Below are positions 7,449 through 14,558 of a stretch of DNA of 14,873 bases, piece by piece. Location: assembly GCA_023412765.1 (NCBI GenBank), contig JAEZBX010000159.1, positions 1 through 14,873 of the forward strand, written 5' to 3'. How positions within the stretch are numbered: position 1 is the stretch's first letter; each line of letters starts with the position of its first letter. Under the pieces are notes generated by a model. That model did no database searches. It was given only the letters and a program-made list of their open reading frames with translations, and had not been told where the DNA came from. The DNA is from Bacteroidota bacterium. Lineage in GTDB: Bacteria > Bacteroidota > Bacteroidia > Cytophagales > Cyclobacteriaceae. A program made the position numbers and the translations under genes.

Positions 7449-9621
7449 CTTCCTCCAAGTTAAAGGGTAATTTTCGAATTCGTTTACCGGTCAAATCAAA
7501 TATTGCATTTGTCAGCGCAGGAGTGAACGGCGGCAGACCGGGTTCCCCAACGCCTCCAGCTTTTTCTTCATTTTCCATGATGTGCACCTCGATTTCAGGG
7601 CTTTCGTTGATCCGTGTCATCCTGTAAGTGTCGAAGTTCTTTTCCACAGCCTTGCCATCCTTGAAATGGGTTGCATGTTTAGTTGCTGCGCCAAGCGCCA
7701 TTATGATGCTTCCTTCGACCTGGGCCCGTATGATGTCGGGGTTTACGTACCATCCGCAGTCCATAACAGCCCATACTTTGTCAATTTTTACCTTGCCGTC
7801 AGCATTCCGGGACACTTTCACAACTTCACCTACTATACTTGAAAAACATTCTGTGATTGCAACACCATACCCTTCAGACTTTGCGGCATCTTCCACCTTT
7901 TTACGCGCCTTCCATCCACTCACTTCTTCAAGCTTGTTTATCAATAGCTGGTAGCGTTCGTCATGAGCGTGTTGCTTTCTAAAATCCAACGGATCTTTAC
8001 CAGCCTCAACAGCCAGTTCATCCATAAAGCTTTCATAAGCGAATCCATTTGTAGAGGAATAAACAGAACGCCACCACATCACCGGAATGGGAGAATCGAG
8101 CGGTGAATCTGAGAAGCTAAAATGGGGTATGCTGTTAAAATATGTCTCTAAAAATCCTTCAGTAGTGCTACCGTTGTAAGAATCTTTTGAAGCGCCGGGC
8201 CATTGATGATCCATATTCTGACCTGCCATGTGGAATTTGTATGCACTAATGTGACCACCTTCATTTAATCCTGCATTGCACTTGTACACCATGCCTGGTC
8301 TGAACGGACCGAGTAAAGTGTCGTCCTCACGGGTCCACATAACCTTGACCGGAGCCTTAATTTCCTTAGAGATAAATGCGGCTTCTTGTGTGTAGTCGAA
8401 AAATGCCTTCCGTCCGAAACCACCACCGAGAAAAGTCATGTTTACAATGATCTTCTCTTTGGGTATACCCAGAGCTGTTTCCAGATCATTCTGAATCCAG
8501 CCCGGTGCCTGAATCGGTCCCCAGATTTCGGCAGAATCCGCTTTAACATCGGCAACACAATTGAGGGGTTCCATGCAACTGTGCGATTCATACGGAGTTT
8601 CGTAAACAGCTTCGACTTTTTTAGCTGCCTTTGATAACGCAGCCGTAACATCTCCCTTGGTACGATTTGATATTCCCTCGCCTTTGGCAAGAGCCTCGTT
8701 CATCTTTGCGTATAGCTGTTCCGTGCTGTGATGCTCAAAGCCTGAATCGTCCCATTCGACCTTTAAAGCCTTTCTTCCCTGCAATGCATTCCAATAAGTG
8801 TCTGCAACAACTGCTACACCTTCGCGGGTCGCTGAAAATACATTTACTTTTACGACAAAGACGTGTTTGACTCCCGGGACTTTTTTAGCGGCTGTATCAT
8901 CAAAACTTTTGACTTTGCCAATAAACCTGGGGTTGCGTTCGATGACGGCATGTAACATTCCGGGAATTTTCTTGTCGATTCCGAAAATTGCTGCTCCGTT
9001 GGTCTTCAGTGGCGTGTCCTGGCGCGGAACGGGTTTACGCAGGATTTTATAATCTGATGTTTTCTTTAGGACAACATCTTTCGGCGGGTCAAGCTTTGAC
9101 GCCGCGTCCACAAGCTCTCCATAATGAAATTTCTTATTTGTCGGCTTATGAATAACATGTCCGTTTTCTGCATAACATGAAGTCTTATCCACATTCCATT
9201 TGTCAGCAGCAGCCTGAATCAACATCTCCCTTGCTGAAGCACCCATTCGTCCTAAATGCTTATAGGCTGACCGAACTGTAGAACTTCCACCGGTGATCTG
9301 GTTTCCGTATTTCTTCTCATTCCCAATGCCAAACACAATGTCCACTTTGTCCAGATCCACCTCGAGTTCCTCCGCGATCATTTGCGGCACAGACTGGTAA
9401 GCACCCTGTCCCATTTCTGCGCGATGGTTCATGATTGTTACTTTGCCAGTGGAATCAATGGATATCCAGGCATTTAATTCCACACCGCTATTAGCGACAT
9501 CGGGTTTTATCACCTCCATCTCCTCGCCGTGAACGGCATGTAGCCCAAGGGTGAGCGCCGCGCCAGTCATTCCGGAAAGTTTGATGAAATTCCTTCTTGA
9601 TATAGTATTCTTAGTTTCCAT
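7444..9621 (-). CDS. Xanthine dehydrogenase family molybdopterin-binding subunit (IorB/aldehyde oxidoreductase type), Tat-exported
   Basis: This is the catalytic subunit of a molybdenum hydroxylase that oxidises aldehydes or N-heterocycles with water as oxygen source; the substrate is not readable. The ATG at 9621 gives 725 residues starting with a twin-arginine signal (SRRNFIK, residues 8-14, then a hydrophobic stretch to about 30). A longer frame from 9723 overlaps the upstream gene and would bury this signal, so it is rejected. Family motifs are SHSCMEPLN (346-354), GGGFGRK (399-405), WWRSVYSSTNGFAYESFMDE (516-535) and GVGEPGLPP (690-698) with the catalytic Glu693. This pattern is closest to isoquinoline 1-oxidoreductase beta subunits. 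It lies 17 bp after the 2Fe-2S gene. The protein probably folds with its cofactor in the cytoplasm and is exported as a complex. Confidence 0.93.
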   Translation of the reverse strand: METKNTISRRNFIKLSGMTGAALTLGLHAVHGEEMEVIKPDVANSGVELNAWISIDSTGKVTIMNHRAEMGQGAYQSVPQMIAEELEVDLDKVDIVFGIGNEKKYGNQITGGSSTVRSAYKHLGRMGASAREMLIQAAADKWNVDKTSCYAENGHVIHKPTNKKFHYGELVDAASKLDPPKDVVLKKTSDYKILRKPVPRQDTPLKTNGAAIFGIDKKIPGMLHAVIERNPRFIGKVKSFDDTAAKKVPGVKHVFVVKVNVFSATREGVAVVADTYWNALQGRKALKVEWDDSGFEHHSTEQLYAKMNEALAKGEGISNRTKGDVTAALSKAAKKVEAVYETPYESHSCMEPLNCVADVKADSAEIWGPIQAPGWIQNDLETALGIPKEKIIVNMTFLGGGFGRKAFFDYTQEAAFISKEIKAPVKVMWTREDDTLLGPFRPGMVYKCNAGLNEGGHISAYKFHMAGQNMDHQWPGASKDSYNGSTTEGFLETYFNSIPHFSFSDSPLDSPIPVMWWRSVYSSTNGFAYESFMDELAVEAGKDPLDFRKQHAHDERYQLLINKLEEVSGWKARKKVEDAAKSEGYGVAITECFSSIVGEVVKVSRNADGKVKIDKVWAVMDCGWYVNPDIIRAQVEGSIIMALGAATKHATHFKDGKAVEKNFDTYRMTRINESPEIEVHIMENEEKAGGVGEPGLPPFTPALTNAIFDLTGKRIRKLPFNLEEV

Positions 9622-9638
9622 GAAAATCTTAATGAGTA

Positions 9639-10118
9639 TTATTTCGCACTTGCTTTTTGGGTCATAAGTTGAGAGGCTGTCTTGATAGCCTTGCGAATTC
9701 GCGGGTAGGTACCACAGCGACAAATGTGGCCCTGCATTGCATTATCGATGTCTTTATCGCTGGGAGTAGGGTTCTTTTTTAGGAGCGCTGTTGCTGCCAT
9801 GATCTGTCCAGACTGACAATAACCGCACTGCGGAACCTGTTCTTGAATCCAGGCTTGTTGAACAGGGTGAGAATTATCGGACGAAAGTCCTTCAATAGTT
9901 GTTATGTTCTTGTTGCTCGCAGCCGTCACCGGTATAGAACATGAACGCACGGGCACACCTTCCAAATGAACGGTGCAGGCGCCGCATTGGGCAATTCCAC
10001 AGCCGTATTTGGTGCCTGTAAGTCCTACTACATCTCTGATCGCCCAAAGAAGAGGCATCTTTGGGTCTACATCGACTGTATAACTTTTGTCATTGATTTT
10101 TAACTTTACAGAAGCCAT
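9639..10118 (-). CDS. [2Fe-2S] subunit of the molybdenum hydroxylase (IorA-like)
   Basis: This small subunit carries two [2Fe-2S] clusters and moves electrons from the molybdenum centre to the acceptor. The 159-residue protein has the plant-ferredoxin-type ligands Cys40, Cys45, Cys48 (CGIAQCGAC) and Cys60. It also has the second-cluster ligands Cys98, Cys101 (CGYCQSGQIM), Cys133 and Cys135 (HICRCGTYPRIR), all present. Length and order match stand-alone IorA/CoxS-type subunits. It has no signal peptide, so it probably travels with the Tat-tagged large subunit. It is the first gene of the operon. No FAD (CoxM-type) subunit gene is present here, which agrees with cytochrome c being the electron acceptor. 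Confidence 0.94.
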   Translation of the reverse strand: MASVKLKINDKSYTVDVDPKMPLLWAIRDVVGLTGTKYGCGIAQCGACTVHLEGVPVRSCSIPVTAASNKNITTIEGLSSDNSHPVQQAWIQEQVPQCGYCQSGQIMAATALLKKNPTPSDKDIDNAMQGHICRCGTYPRIRKAIKTASQLMTQKASAK

Positions 10119-10321
10119 GATAGTGTTAGGTTATGATAGGTTAAATTACGGATATAATCTGAAATCAGATGAGCTCCGGGGATGCAGTTGTGTCAAAAGT
10201 TTGATACCTCCGTATGAACGGAGCTTAATTGACGACTAAATCCCGTTTTGACTTGGCATAATTTTTAGCAGATTGATTGTCTAATGCATTTTAATGATAG
10301 CAAAACTAATACTCGATAAAA
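10119..10321. promoter_or_regulatory. Divergent intergenic control region
   Basis: These 203 bp separate the Mo-hydroxylase operon (minus) from the DUF2141 gene (plus) and must hold both promoters. Two inverted repeats are visible: ATCTGA-AA-TCAGAT at 10157-10170 and CTCCG-N6-CGGAG at 10208-10223. A minus-strand TAGTTTTG (10308-10301) matches the -7 consensus but has no TTTG at the right distance. On the plus strand TTTG at 10247-10250 has no good -7 partner. Confidence 0.5.
10157..10170. promoter_or_regulatory. Operator-like palindrome upstream of the Mo-hydroxylase operon
   Basis: The two 6-bp arms ATCTGA and TCAGAT are perfect inverted copies separated by AA. The site lies 39-52 bp before the start codon of the 2Fe-2S gene, where a dimeric regulator could act on that operon. 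No regulator gene lies directly beside it. Confidence 0.4.
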
Positions 10322-10753
10322 ATGAAAATCGTTAGTCAAATTATACTGTTAGCCATTATGGCGTGCTCAGCCTCTGCGTTGTGTCAGACCAAGCTTCAGG
10401 TTACCGTCACAAATATTAAAGGCGACAAAGGCAATATTATTGTTGGAATCTTCGACAGCGATGAGAAATTCCTGAAGGAGCCTCTTGAAGGTAGGATGGC
10501 CAAAGCAAACGGCGATTCAATAACTGTTGTGTTTGAAAATCTCAAACCGGGCAAGTATGCCGTTAGCGTATTGCACGACGCCAACAAAAACAAGGATCTC
10601 GACAAAAACAAGCTTGGGATTCCGAAAGAAGGTTTCGGATTTTCAAACAATGTGATTGGTGCTATGGGACCTCCATCTTTCGAGCGCGCTATCATCGATC
10701 TTACACCTGACATAAAAGACCTCGATATTGGTATCAAAATGAAGTATATGTAG
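10322..10753 (+). CDS. Secreted DUF2141 family protein
   Basis: The 143-residue product has an N-terminal hydrophobic signal peptide (about residues 4-20) and a single beta-rich domain typical of DUF2141. The conserved features are GNIIVGIFDSDEKFL, FENLKPGKYAVSVLHDANKNKDLDKNKLGIPKEGFGFSNN and a final IKM-type strand. The family's function is not known; the Asp/Asn-rich HDANKNKDLD segment could bind calcium, which is inference. It is transcribed alone on the plus strand, divergent from the Mo operon. Its TAG (10751-10753) abuts the stop codon of the convergent cytochrome gene with no base between. Whether it has any link to the redox genes around it cannot be told. Confidence 0.88.
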   Translation: MKIVSQIILLAIMACSASALCQTKLQVTVTNIKGDKGNIIVGIFDSDEKFLKEPLEGRMAKANGDSITVVFENLKPGKYAVSVLHDANKNKDLDKNKLGIPKEGFGFSNNVIGAMGPPSFERAIIDLTPDIKDLDIGIKMKYM

Positions 10754-11197
10754 TCAATCTGGTGAAGAAAGACTGTCGCACGAACTCAGTATTTCAGATA
10801 CTGATTTTACATCTACCAGGCCGCGTTGGTGACTCCAGGTGTTGTAGATGTAAGTGGTGATCTCAGCAATCTCCAGGTCGGATAGGCTTGACTCGGGCAT
10901 TTTTCCATTAAAGCTTTTTCCATTTACTACCAGAACTCCTTCCTTGCCATTCCTTATCAGGCAAACAACGTCTTCGAAATTATTTTGCATATAGTCCGAA
11001 GTATCCAACGGGGGATATAGCAATCCAAGTCCTTTTCCATTTTCCTGGTGACAATTACTGCAGTGCCGAAGATAAAGTTGCTCTCCTTGCACATAATACT
11101 GTTTGAACTTTGGCGATGAATCACCTCCAGATTTTGAAGTACACGCAATAAAAAAGATCGGAAACAACAGAGGAACAAATAGAAGCCTCGTTCTCAT
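10754..11197 (-). CDS. Lipoprotein monoheme cytochrome c in the SCO cluster
   Basis: This is a small c-type cytochrome, probably held at the cell envelope by a lipid anchor. With the ATG at 11197 the product is 147 residues and begins with a classic lipoprotein signal, MRTRLLFVPLLFPIFFIAC, with Cys19 as the lipidation site. The alternative upstream start (11242) would add 15 polar residues and overlap the SCO gene. The heme motif CSNCH is at 46-50, followed by YPPLDTSDYM and the likely axial methionine in GKMP (Met100). It starts 10 bp after the SCO stop, so it belongs to the same operon. Its C-terminal half aligns without gaps to the Mo-operon cytochrome (VNGKSFNGKMP against VNGKTYNGEMP). 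It could donate electrons to an oxidase or reductase encoded elsewhere. Confidence 0.9.
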   Translation of the reverse strand: MRTRLLFVPLLFPIFFIACTSKSGGDSSPKFKQYYVQGEQLYLRHCSNCHQENGKGLGLLYPPLDTSDYMQNNFEDVVCLIRNGKEGVLVVNGKSFNGKMPESSLSDLEIAEITTYIYNTWSHQRGLVDVKSVSEILSSCDSLSSPD

Positions 11198-11207
11198 AGA
11201 CTGGAAA

Positions 11208-11867
11208 TTAGCTGGCGCCATCTTCCTTCTTGAGCTTTTCAATATCTTTTAAGAGCCGATTTACATCCTCTTCTACAGTACCGTCGTATTTGCCTCGAAT
11301 CCTTTGATGTTTGTCGATTAATAGAAAAGCTCCGCTGTGAATAAAGCCATCCGGCTCAGATTTGTCCTCGAGCGCGGTTGCAAAGTAGCTTGTCTGGGCA
11401 ATATTATATATCTGTTCTTTTTCGCCGGTGACGAAATGCCATTTCTTACTTTCTACACCAAGGCGCTCTGCGAAATCTTTCAGTAGGCCAACCGTATCAT
11501 ACTCTGGATCAATGGTATGAGAAAGCAACAAAACTTCCGGATCGTTTTCCACTGAATCGTATACACGAAGCATTTGTGTTTTCATTTTTGGGCAAATGGT
11601 TCTGCATGAAGTAAAAAAGAAGTCAGCGACATAAATCTTGTCTTTAAAAGTTGCATTGGTCACCTCCGAACTATCCTGGTCGACGAATCTAAAATCAGCG
11701 ATCGTATGGTAAATAGTGTCACCGTTGTGTATGTCGCGTTCTCCAAAGATTGGCAACGGCTTGTCCGCCTGGTTCGCGCACGAGCTTATTATGAACACCG
11801 ATAAAGCAAAAAACCACGTTGTGTTAATGCCTTTGACAAATTGGCGTGTGCGCTTGTTAATTTCCAT
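11208..11867 (-). CDS. SCO1/SenC family copper chaperone lipoprotein
   Basis: SCO proteins deliver copper to, or keep reduced, the CuA site of cytochrome c oxidase, and sometimes serve nitrous oxide reductase. The 219-residue protein has an N-terminal hydrophobic segment ending in a lipobox (IISSC, Cys30). The thioredoxin-like domain has the copper motif CRTICP (Cys88, Cys92) after VADFFFTS, and the third ligand is His177 in DGFIHSG. All three metal ligands are present, so it should be active. The start overlaps the end of the hemJ-like gene by 11 bp, showing translational coupling. No cytochrome oxidase or nosZ gene is in the window, so the target enzyme is not identified. Confidence 0.93.
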   Translation of the reverse strand: MEINKRTRQFVKGINTTWFFALSVFIISSCANQADKPLPIFGERDIHNGDTIYHTIADFRFVDQDSSEVTNATFKDKIYVADFFFTSCRTICPKMKTQMLRVYDSVENDPEVLLLSHTIDPEYDTVGLLKDFAERLGVESKKWHFVTGEKEQIYNIAQTSYFATALEDKSEPDGFIHSGAFLLIDKHQRIRGKYDGTVEEDVNRLLKDIEKLKKEDGAS

Positions 11868-12393
11868 TGCGATATTTGTTATAGATTCTCATTGCGGCGA
11901 CGATCAGGAAAGTCACAACCAGTAAACCCGCTATTCCCCAAACCATGCTCAGCGCATTTTTCAGAACTATGAGGAAAACGATTCCAATTAGGAAGAGGGT
12001 GGCGACTTCATTCCACAAACGCATTTGCCCGGAAGAAAATTTCACCACGTCACGATTCAGCTGGCGGAAAATATAATGGAGTGAGAGATGATACAGATAT
12101 AGAAAGAATACAAGAGTGAGTTTTATATGCATGAAACCGTGCTGAAGCCACCCAGGTTCGTTAACAAGCATTGATATTCCGATTATTAAAGTGATAATTC
12201 CGGAAGGCCACGTAATTCCAAACCAAAGCCTCGATGCCATTAGCTTTAGTTGTCCGGTGAGAATTGTTTTCTCGGGATCCTGTTTCCGATGAGCCTCAAT
12301 GATATAAACGAACAGTCGCGGCATGTAAAACAACCCAGCAAACCAGGTAACCACGAAAATGATGTGTATCGCTTTAAGATAAAGAAAGGTCAT
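11857..12393 (-). CDS. hemJ: HemJ/UPF0093 (CopD-like) membrane protein, putative protoporphyrinogen oxidase
   Basis: HemJ-type proteins are integral membrane enzymes that oxidise protoporphyrinogen IX in heme biosynthesis; annotators often call them CopD family. The ATG at 12393 gives 178 residues beginning MTFLYLKAIHIIFVVTWFAG, which matches the family's N-terminus. A TTG at 12429 would only add 12 residues. The conserved His10 and Lys91 (HIKLTLV), the residues tied to heme binding and activity in the family, are present. About four to five hydrophobic segments are seen, including residues 8-30, 55-76, 88-105, 130-146 and 150-168. It follows the MOSC gene by 50 bp and overlaps the SCO gene by 11 bp. 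A copper-resistance role is the alternative, but the sequence pattern favours HemJ. Confidence 0.75.
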   Translation of the reverse strand: MTFLYLKAIHIIFVVTWFAGLFYMPRLFVYIIEAHRKQDPEKTILTGQLKLMASRLWFGITWPSGIITLIIGISMLVNEPGWLQHGFMHIKLTLVFFLYLYHLSLHYIFRQLNRDVVKFSSGQMRLWNEVATLFLIGIVFLIVLKNALSMVWGIAGLLVVTFLIVAAMRIYNKYRNGN

Positions 12394-12443
12394 TTTTGTA
12401 AAAGTCTGTAGTACGGCGACAACAGGCAATACTTTACAGACAT

Positions 12444-13241
12444 TTATTCGCGAACAATACGGTCGCCCACATTCACGATTTTATGATCAAGCGCGACCAG
12501 ATTCTGTCCAAAGTAAATTTTGTTATTTTGTTTACGATAAAGCGCCAGCGTTTTCAGCGGCTCAATTCCTTTTTCGGCTGTCACCTGGTTAACAGTGGTC
12601 ATCACACATCGATCACACATTTTTACACCGACAAACCTAACGTCGCCAATCGAAATATTTTTCCACTGATCTTCCTCATATGGTTCGCCACCTTCGAAAA
12701 CAAAGTTCGGTCTGAACCGATTCATAGGTAGTGGTTCGTCCAGTTTGGAATTGAGATCGTCTAACGAACTTTGACCAATTATCATGAAAGGATAAGCGTC
12801 TGCTAGCGACACATTTTCATGGTTAACATGGTATCGAGGGTCGACGGGCCTTTCGTTTTCTTCAGGAAAGAAAACAAGTCTGCATTTGATGCCTAACATT
12901 TCGGAGAACCATTCGCTTTCAGATTTGCCAACCTCAAACGCTTTCACCCTATCATTCCAAATGGTAACATCCAGTGGGCGCGAAAGATCCTGAGCTTCCA
13001 AAGAAACTTTCAGATTGCTTTCACCAAACTTCACTTGTAGTTGTTCGCTCGACATGGAGGTTTTAAATAACGCCATCTTTGGATACACGCGTTGCGTAAT
13101 AGCGGTGTTGGTGTTATCCACTAACATTCTTCGCCTGTCGTGCCTTAAGCCTTTGCCTAGTACCTGTGCGCTTAGCAGGCTGATACCGCCCAGAGATTTG
13201 ATCGGATACATCCAAATTTGTGTAAGCTTGATTTCCCGCAT
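12444..13241 (-). CDS. MOSC domain protein with N-terminal beta-barrel domain (YcbX/mARC-like)
   Basis: MOSC proteins are related to the C-terminal domain of Moco sulfurase. The two-domain YcbX/mARC group binds molybdenum cofactor and reduces N-hydroxylated compounds. The ATG at 13241 gives 265 residues; a TTG one codon upstream is less likely. The MOSC_N part shows YPIKS (12-16), RHDRRRMLVD (33-42) and TQRVYPKMA (49-57). The MOSC part shows NRFRPN (174-179), MCDRCVMTTV (208-217) with Cys209 and Cys212, and FGQNL (244-248). Which cysteine would ligate Mo is not certain from sequence. It heads the hemJ-SCO-cytochrome operon and is divergent from the Crp-type regulator, which makes control by that regulator plausible. 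Confidence 0.88.
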   Translation of the reverse strand: MREIKLTQIWMYPIKSLGGISLLSAQVLGKGLRHDRRRMLVDNTNTAITQRVYPKMALFKTSMSSEQLQVKFGESNLKVSLEAQDLSRPLDVTIWNDRVKAFEVGKSESEWFSEMLGIKCRLVFFPEENERPVDPRYHVNHENVSLADAYPFMIIGQSSLDDLNSKLDEPLPMNRFRPNFVFEGGEPYEEDQWKNISIGDVRFVGVKMCDRCVMTTVNQVTAEKGIEPLKTLALYRKQNNKIYFGQNLVALDHKIVNVGDRIVRE

Positions 13242-13368
13242 CAACTTTTATTATCTTAATGGTAAACTTAAAATCATTGTCAGCTAATCGTTGCTCAAAG
13301 AAACCTAAAAATCTCTTATGCAAGACGGTCAGCTGAAATAAACCTGGCGTAGCCAGAATTTTTTATAC
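13242..13368. promoter_or_regulatory. Divergent promoter region between MOSC operon and crp-like gene
   Basis: This 127-bp region serves two divergent transcripts. No exact Bacteroidota promoter match or obvious Crp/Fnr dyad was found. The heptamer GTCAGCT occurs twice, once near 13279 and once near 13329. A hairpin with a T-run lies at its right end and is listed separately. Confidence 0.4.
13344..13364 (+). other. Small hairpin plus T-run directly before the crp-like start codon
   Basis: CTGGC (13344-13348) and GCCAG (13352-13356) pair around a GTA loop and are followed by AATTTTTT ending at 13364, five bases before the ATG. It has the form of a weak intrinsic terminator or of an operator dyad. 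Its position could make it an attenuator or hide the ribosome-binding region. Confidence 0.35.
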
Positions 13369-14046
13369 ATGTCTAACACAGCCGCCTTATGGTATTTTGA
13401 AAGTGTTAATCTCTTCCACATTCTCTGCCCTCATAAGGTAAAGAACATGGGCGAAATGCACGAGTTTATTAATTACAAGCGCAATCAATTCATCTACATG
13501 CCAGATGAATCGGCTACCCATATCTACATGGTTGTAAAAGGCAAAGTGAGGATTGGACACTATCTCGACGATGGCGTAGAAGTGCTTTCAGCTATTTTGA
13601 CCACAGGCGAAATTTTTGGAGAGCTGGCAATGGCGGGAGAAGAGCGACGTAAAGATTTTGCACAGGCAATGGAGGAAACTCTGATATGCCCTCTAACCAT
13701 AGGGGAGTTGAAGATGCTGATGTATGAAAACAAAGAACTGAGCTTTAAGATTCTTAAGCTCATTGGCTTGCGTATCATGAAACTCGAGCGAAAGCTTGAG
13801 CTACTCGTTTTCAAAGATGCGCGAACGCGAATAATTGAGTTCTTGAAAGATATCGCAGAATGGAAGGGAAAAAAAGTTGGATTTGAAACCTTGATCCAAA
13901 CAAGCTTAACGCATAAAGATATTGCTTCGCTTACCGGTACGTCACGTCAAACAGTTACTACAATTCTGAATGACATGAAAGAAAGAAACCTTATTAACTT
14001 CAACCGGAAACAAATATTAATCCGTGATCTCGACAAGCTTTGCTGA
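13369..14046 (+). CDS. Crp/Fnr family transcriptional regulator
   Basis: This is a cyclic-nucleotide-binding-fold regulator with a C-terminal winged helix. The 225-residue protein has a sensor domain at about residues 15-120 with the turn GEIFGELAMAGEERRKDFAQA (80-100). A dimerisation helix spans about 123-150, and the HTH is at about 181-205 (THKDIASLTGTSRQTVTTIL). Arg94 fits the phosphate-binding Arg of CRP, but the next residue is Lys instead of Ser, so cAMP binding is uncertain. Only three cysteines exist (20, 107, 225), so an Fnr 4Fe-4S sensor is excluded. In the recognition helix the CRP residues Arg-Glu...Arg read Arg193-Gln194...Thr198, so the DNA half-site probably differs from TGTGA. 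It lies divergent to the MOSC/hemJ/SCO operon, a likely target. Confidence 0.92.
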   Translation: MSNTAALWYFESVNLFHILCPHKVKNMGEMHEFINYKRNQFIYMPDESATHIYMVVKGKVRIGHYLDDGVEVLSAILTTGEIFGELAMAGEERRKDFAQAMEETLICPLTIGELKMLMYENKELSFKILKLIGLRIMKLERKLELLVFKDARTRIIEFLKDIAEWKGKKVGFETLIQTSLTHKDIASLTGTSRQTVTTILNDMKERNLINFNRKQILIRDLDKLC

Positions 14047-14058
14047 TGAGTGGAAAGA

Positions 14059-14439
14059 CTATGCAGCAGTATGAATCCAGGGCTGGATCTCCTCTATGTT
14101 CTTAATCTCTATAAAGTTCATTCCACGACTCTGAGATTCCTTCGAGATTAAAATGATGTTGCGGTCAGCGTCTGCAAAACCGCGCACAAAAGTCACTACT
14201 ACTTCATCATTCTTTTTTCGGATGGAAAAAGCTTCTCCTGTACCAACGCAGTGAATCAGTTTTTCCCTCATTTTCTCAATGTTGCTATAGGCGTCCTTCA
14301 TACCTGTTTGTGTTTGGATACCATTATAGCAATTTCGTGCCGCGGGGTTGTTGTGGGAAAATTCAATGAATTGCTGGTTTGGATAACTTTCGATTTCCCG
14401 AAGTGGGAAACCGCCCAGAATTTTGAGAAGAATAGTCAA
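14059..14439 (-). CDS. Hypothetical protein, function not recognised
   Basis: I do not recognise this 126-residue protein. It has no signal peptide or membrane segment. The middle is helical and charged (DAYSNIEKMREKL), and the second half alternates beta-like stretches (EVVVTFVRGF, NIILISKES, GMNFIEIKNIEEI). Two cysteines are present. The reading frame opens directly after an in-frame TAA at 14440-14442, so the only full-length start is TTG at 14439. An ATG at 14301 would give just 80 residues. An out-of-frame ATG at 14450 could be joined to this frame by a one-base shift, so a frameshift near the 5' end is possible. Its stop lies 12 bp from the convergent crp-like gene's stop. Confidence 0.5.
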   Translation of the reverse strand: MTILLKILGGFPLREIESYPNQQFIEFSHNNPAARNCYNGIQTQTGMKDAYSNIEKMREKLIHCVGTGEAFSIRKKNDEVVVTFVRGFADADRNIILISKESQSRGMNFIEIKNIEEIQPWIHTAA

Positions 14440-14558
14440 TTAGCGGCCATTTGATCAGGCCGTTGCCACGCCCTCAGTATGTTCACTAAATTGCTCGACG
14501 AATAATCTTCTTAAAGCACTTAAATGGAAGTTGACAAAATGTGTGATTAATAAAATGC

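Noticed and set aside
9622..9723. N-terminal extension of the Mo subunit from an upstream start
   Set aside because: It would overlap the 2Fe-2S gene and place 34 residues before a clear Tat signal; the ATG at 9621 is in the expected place.
10119..10321. Molybdenum cofactor riboswitch before the Mo operon
   Set aside because: The region shows only two short dyads and no extended fold resembling the known Moco RNA motif, which is described mainly from other phyla.
10301..10340. Bacteroidota promoter on the minus strand (TAGTTTTG with TTTG upstream)
   Set aside because: The -7 match is good but the nearest TTTG is 28 bp away, too far for the consensus spacing.
13369..14046. Fnr-type oxygen sensor
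   Set aside because: The N-terminal cysteine cluster needed for a 4Fe-4S centre is absent; only Cys20, Cys107 and Cys225 occur.
14531..14556. TTGACA...TAAAAT promoter
   Set aside because: Spacing is only 14 bp and this is not the promoter type of the phylum; no gene follows within the window.
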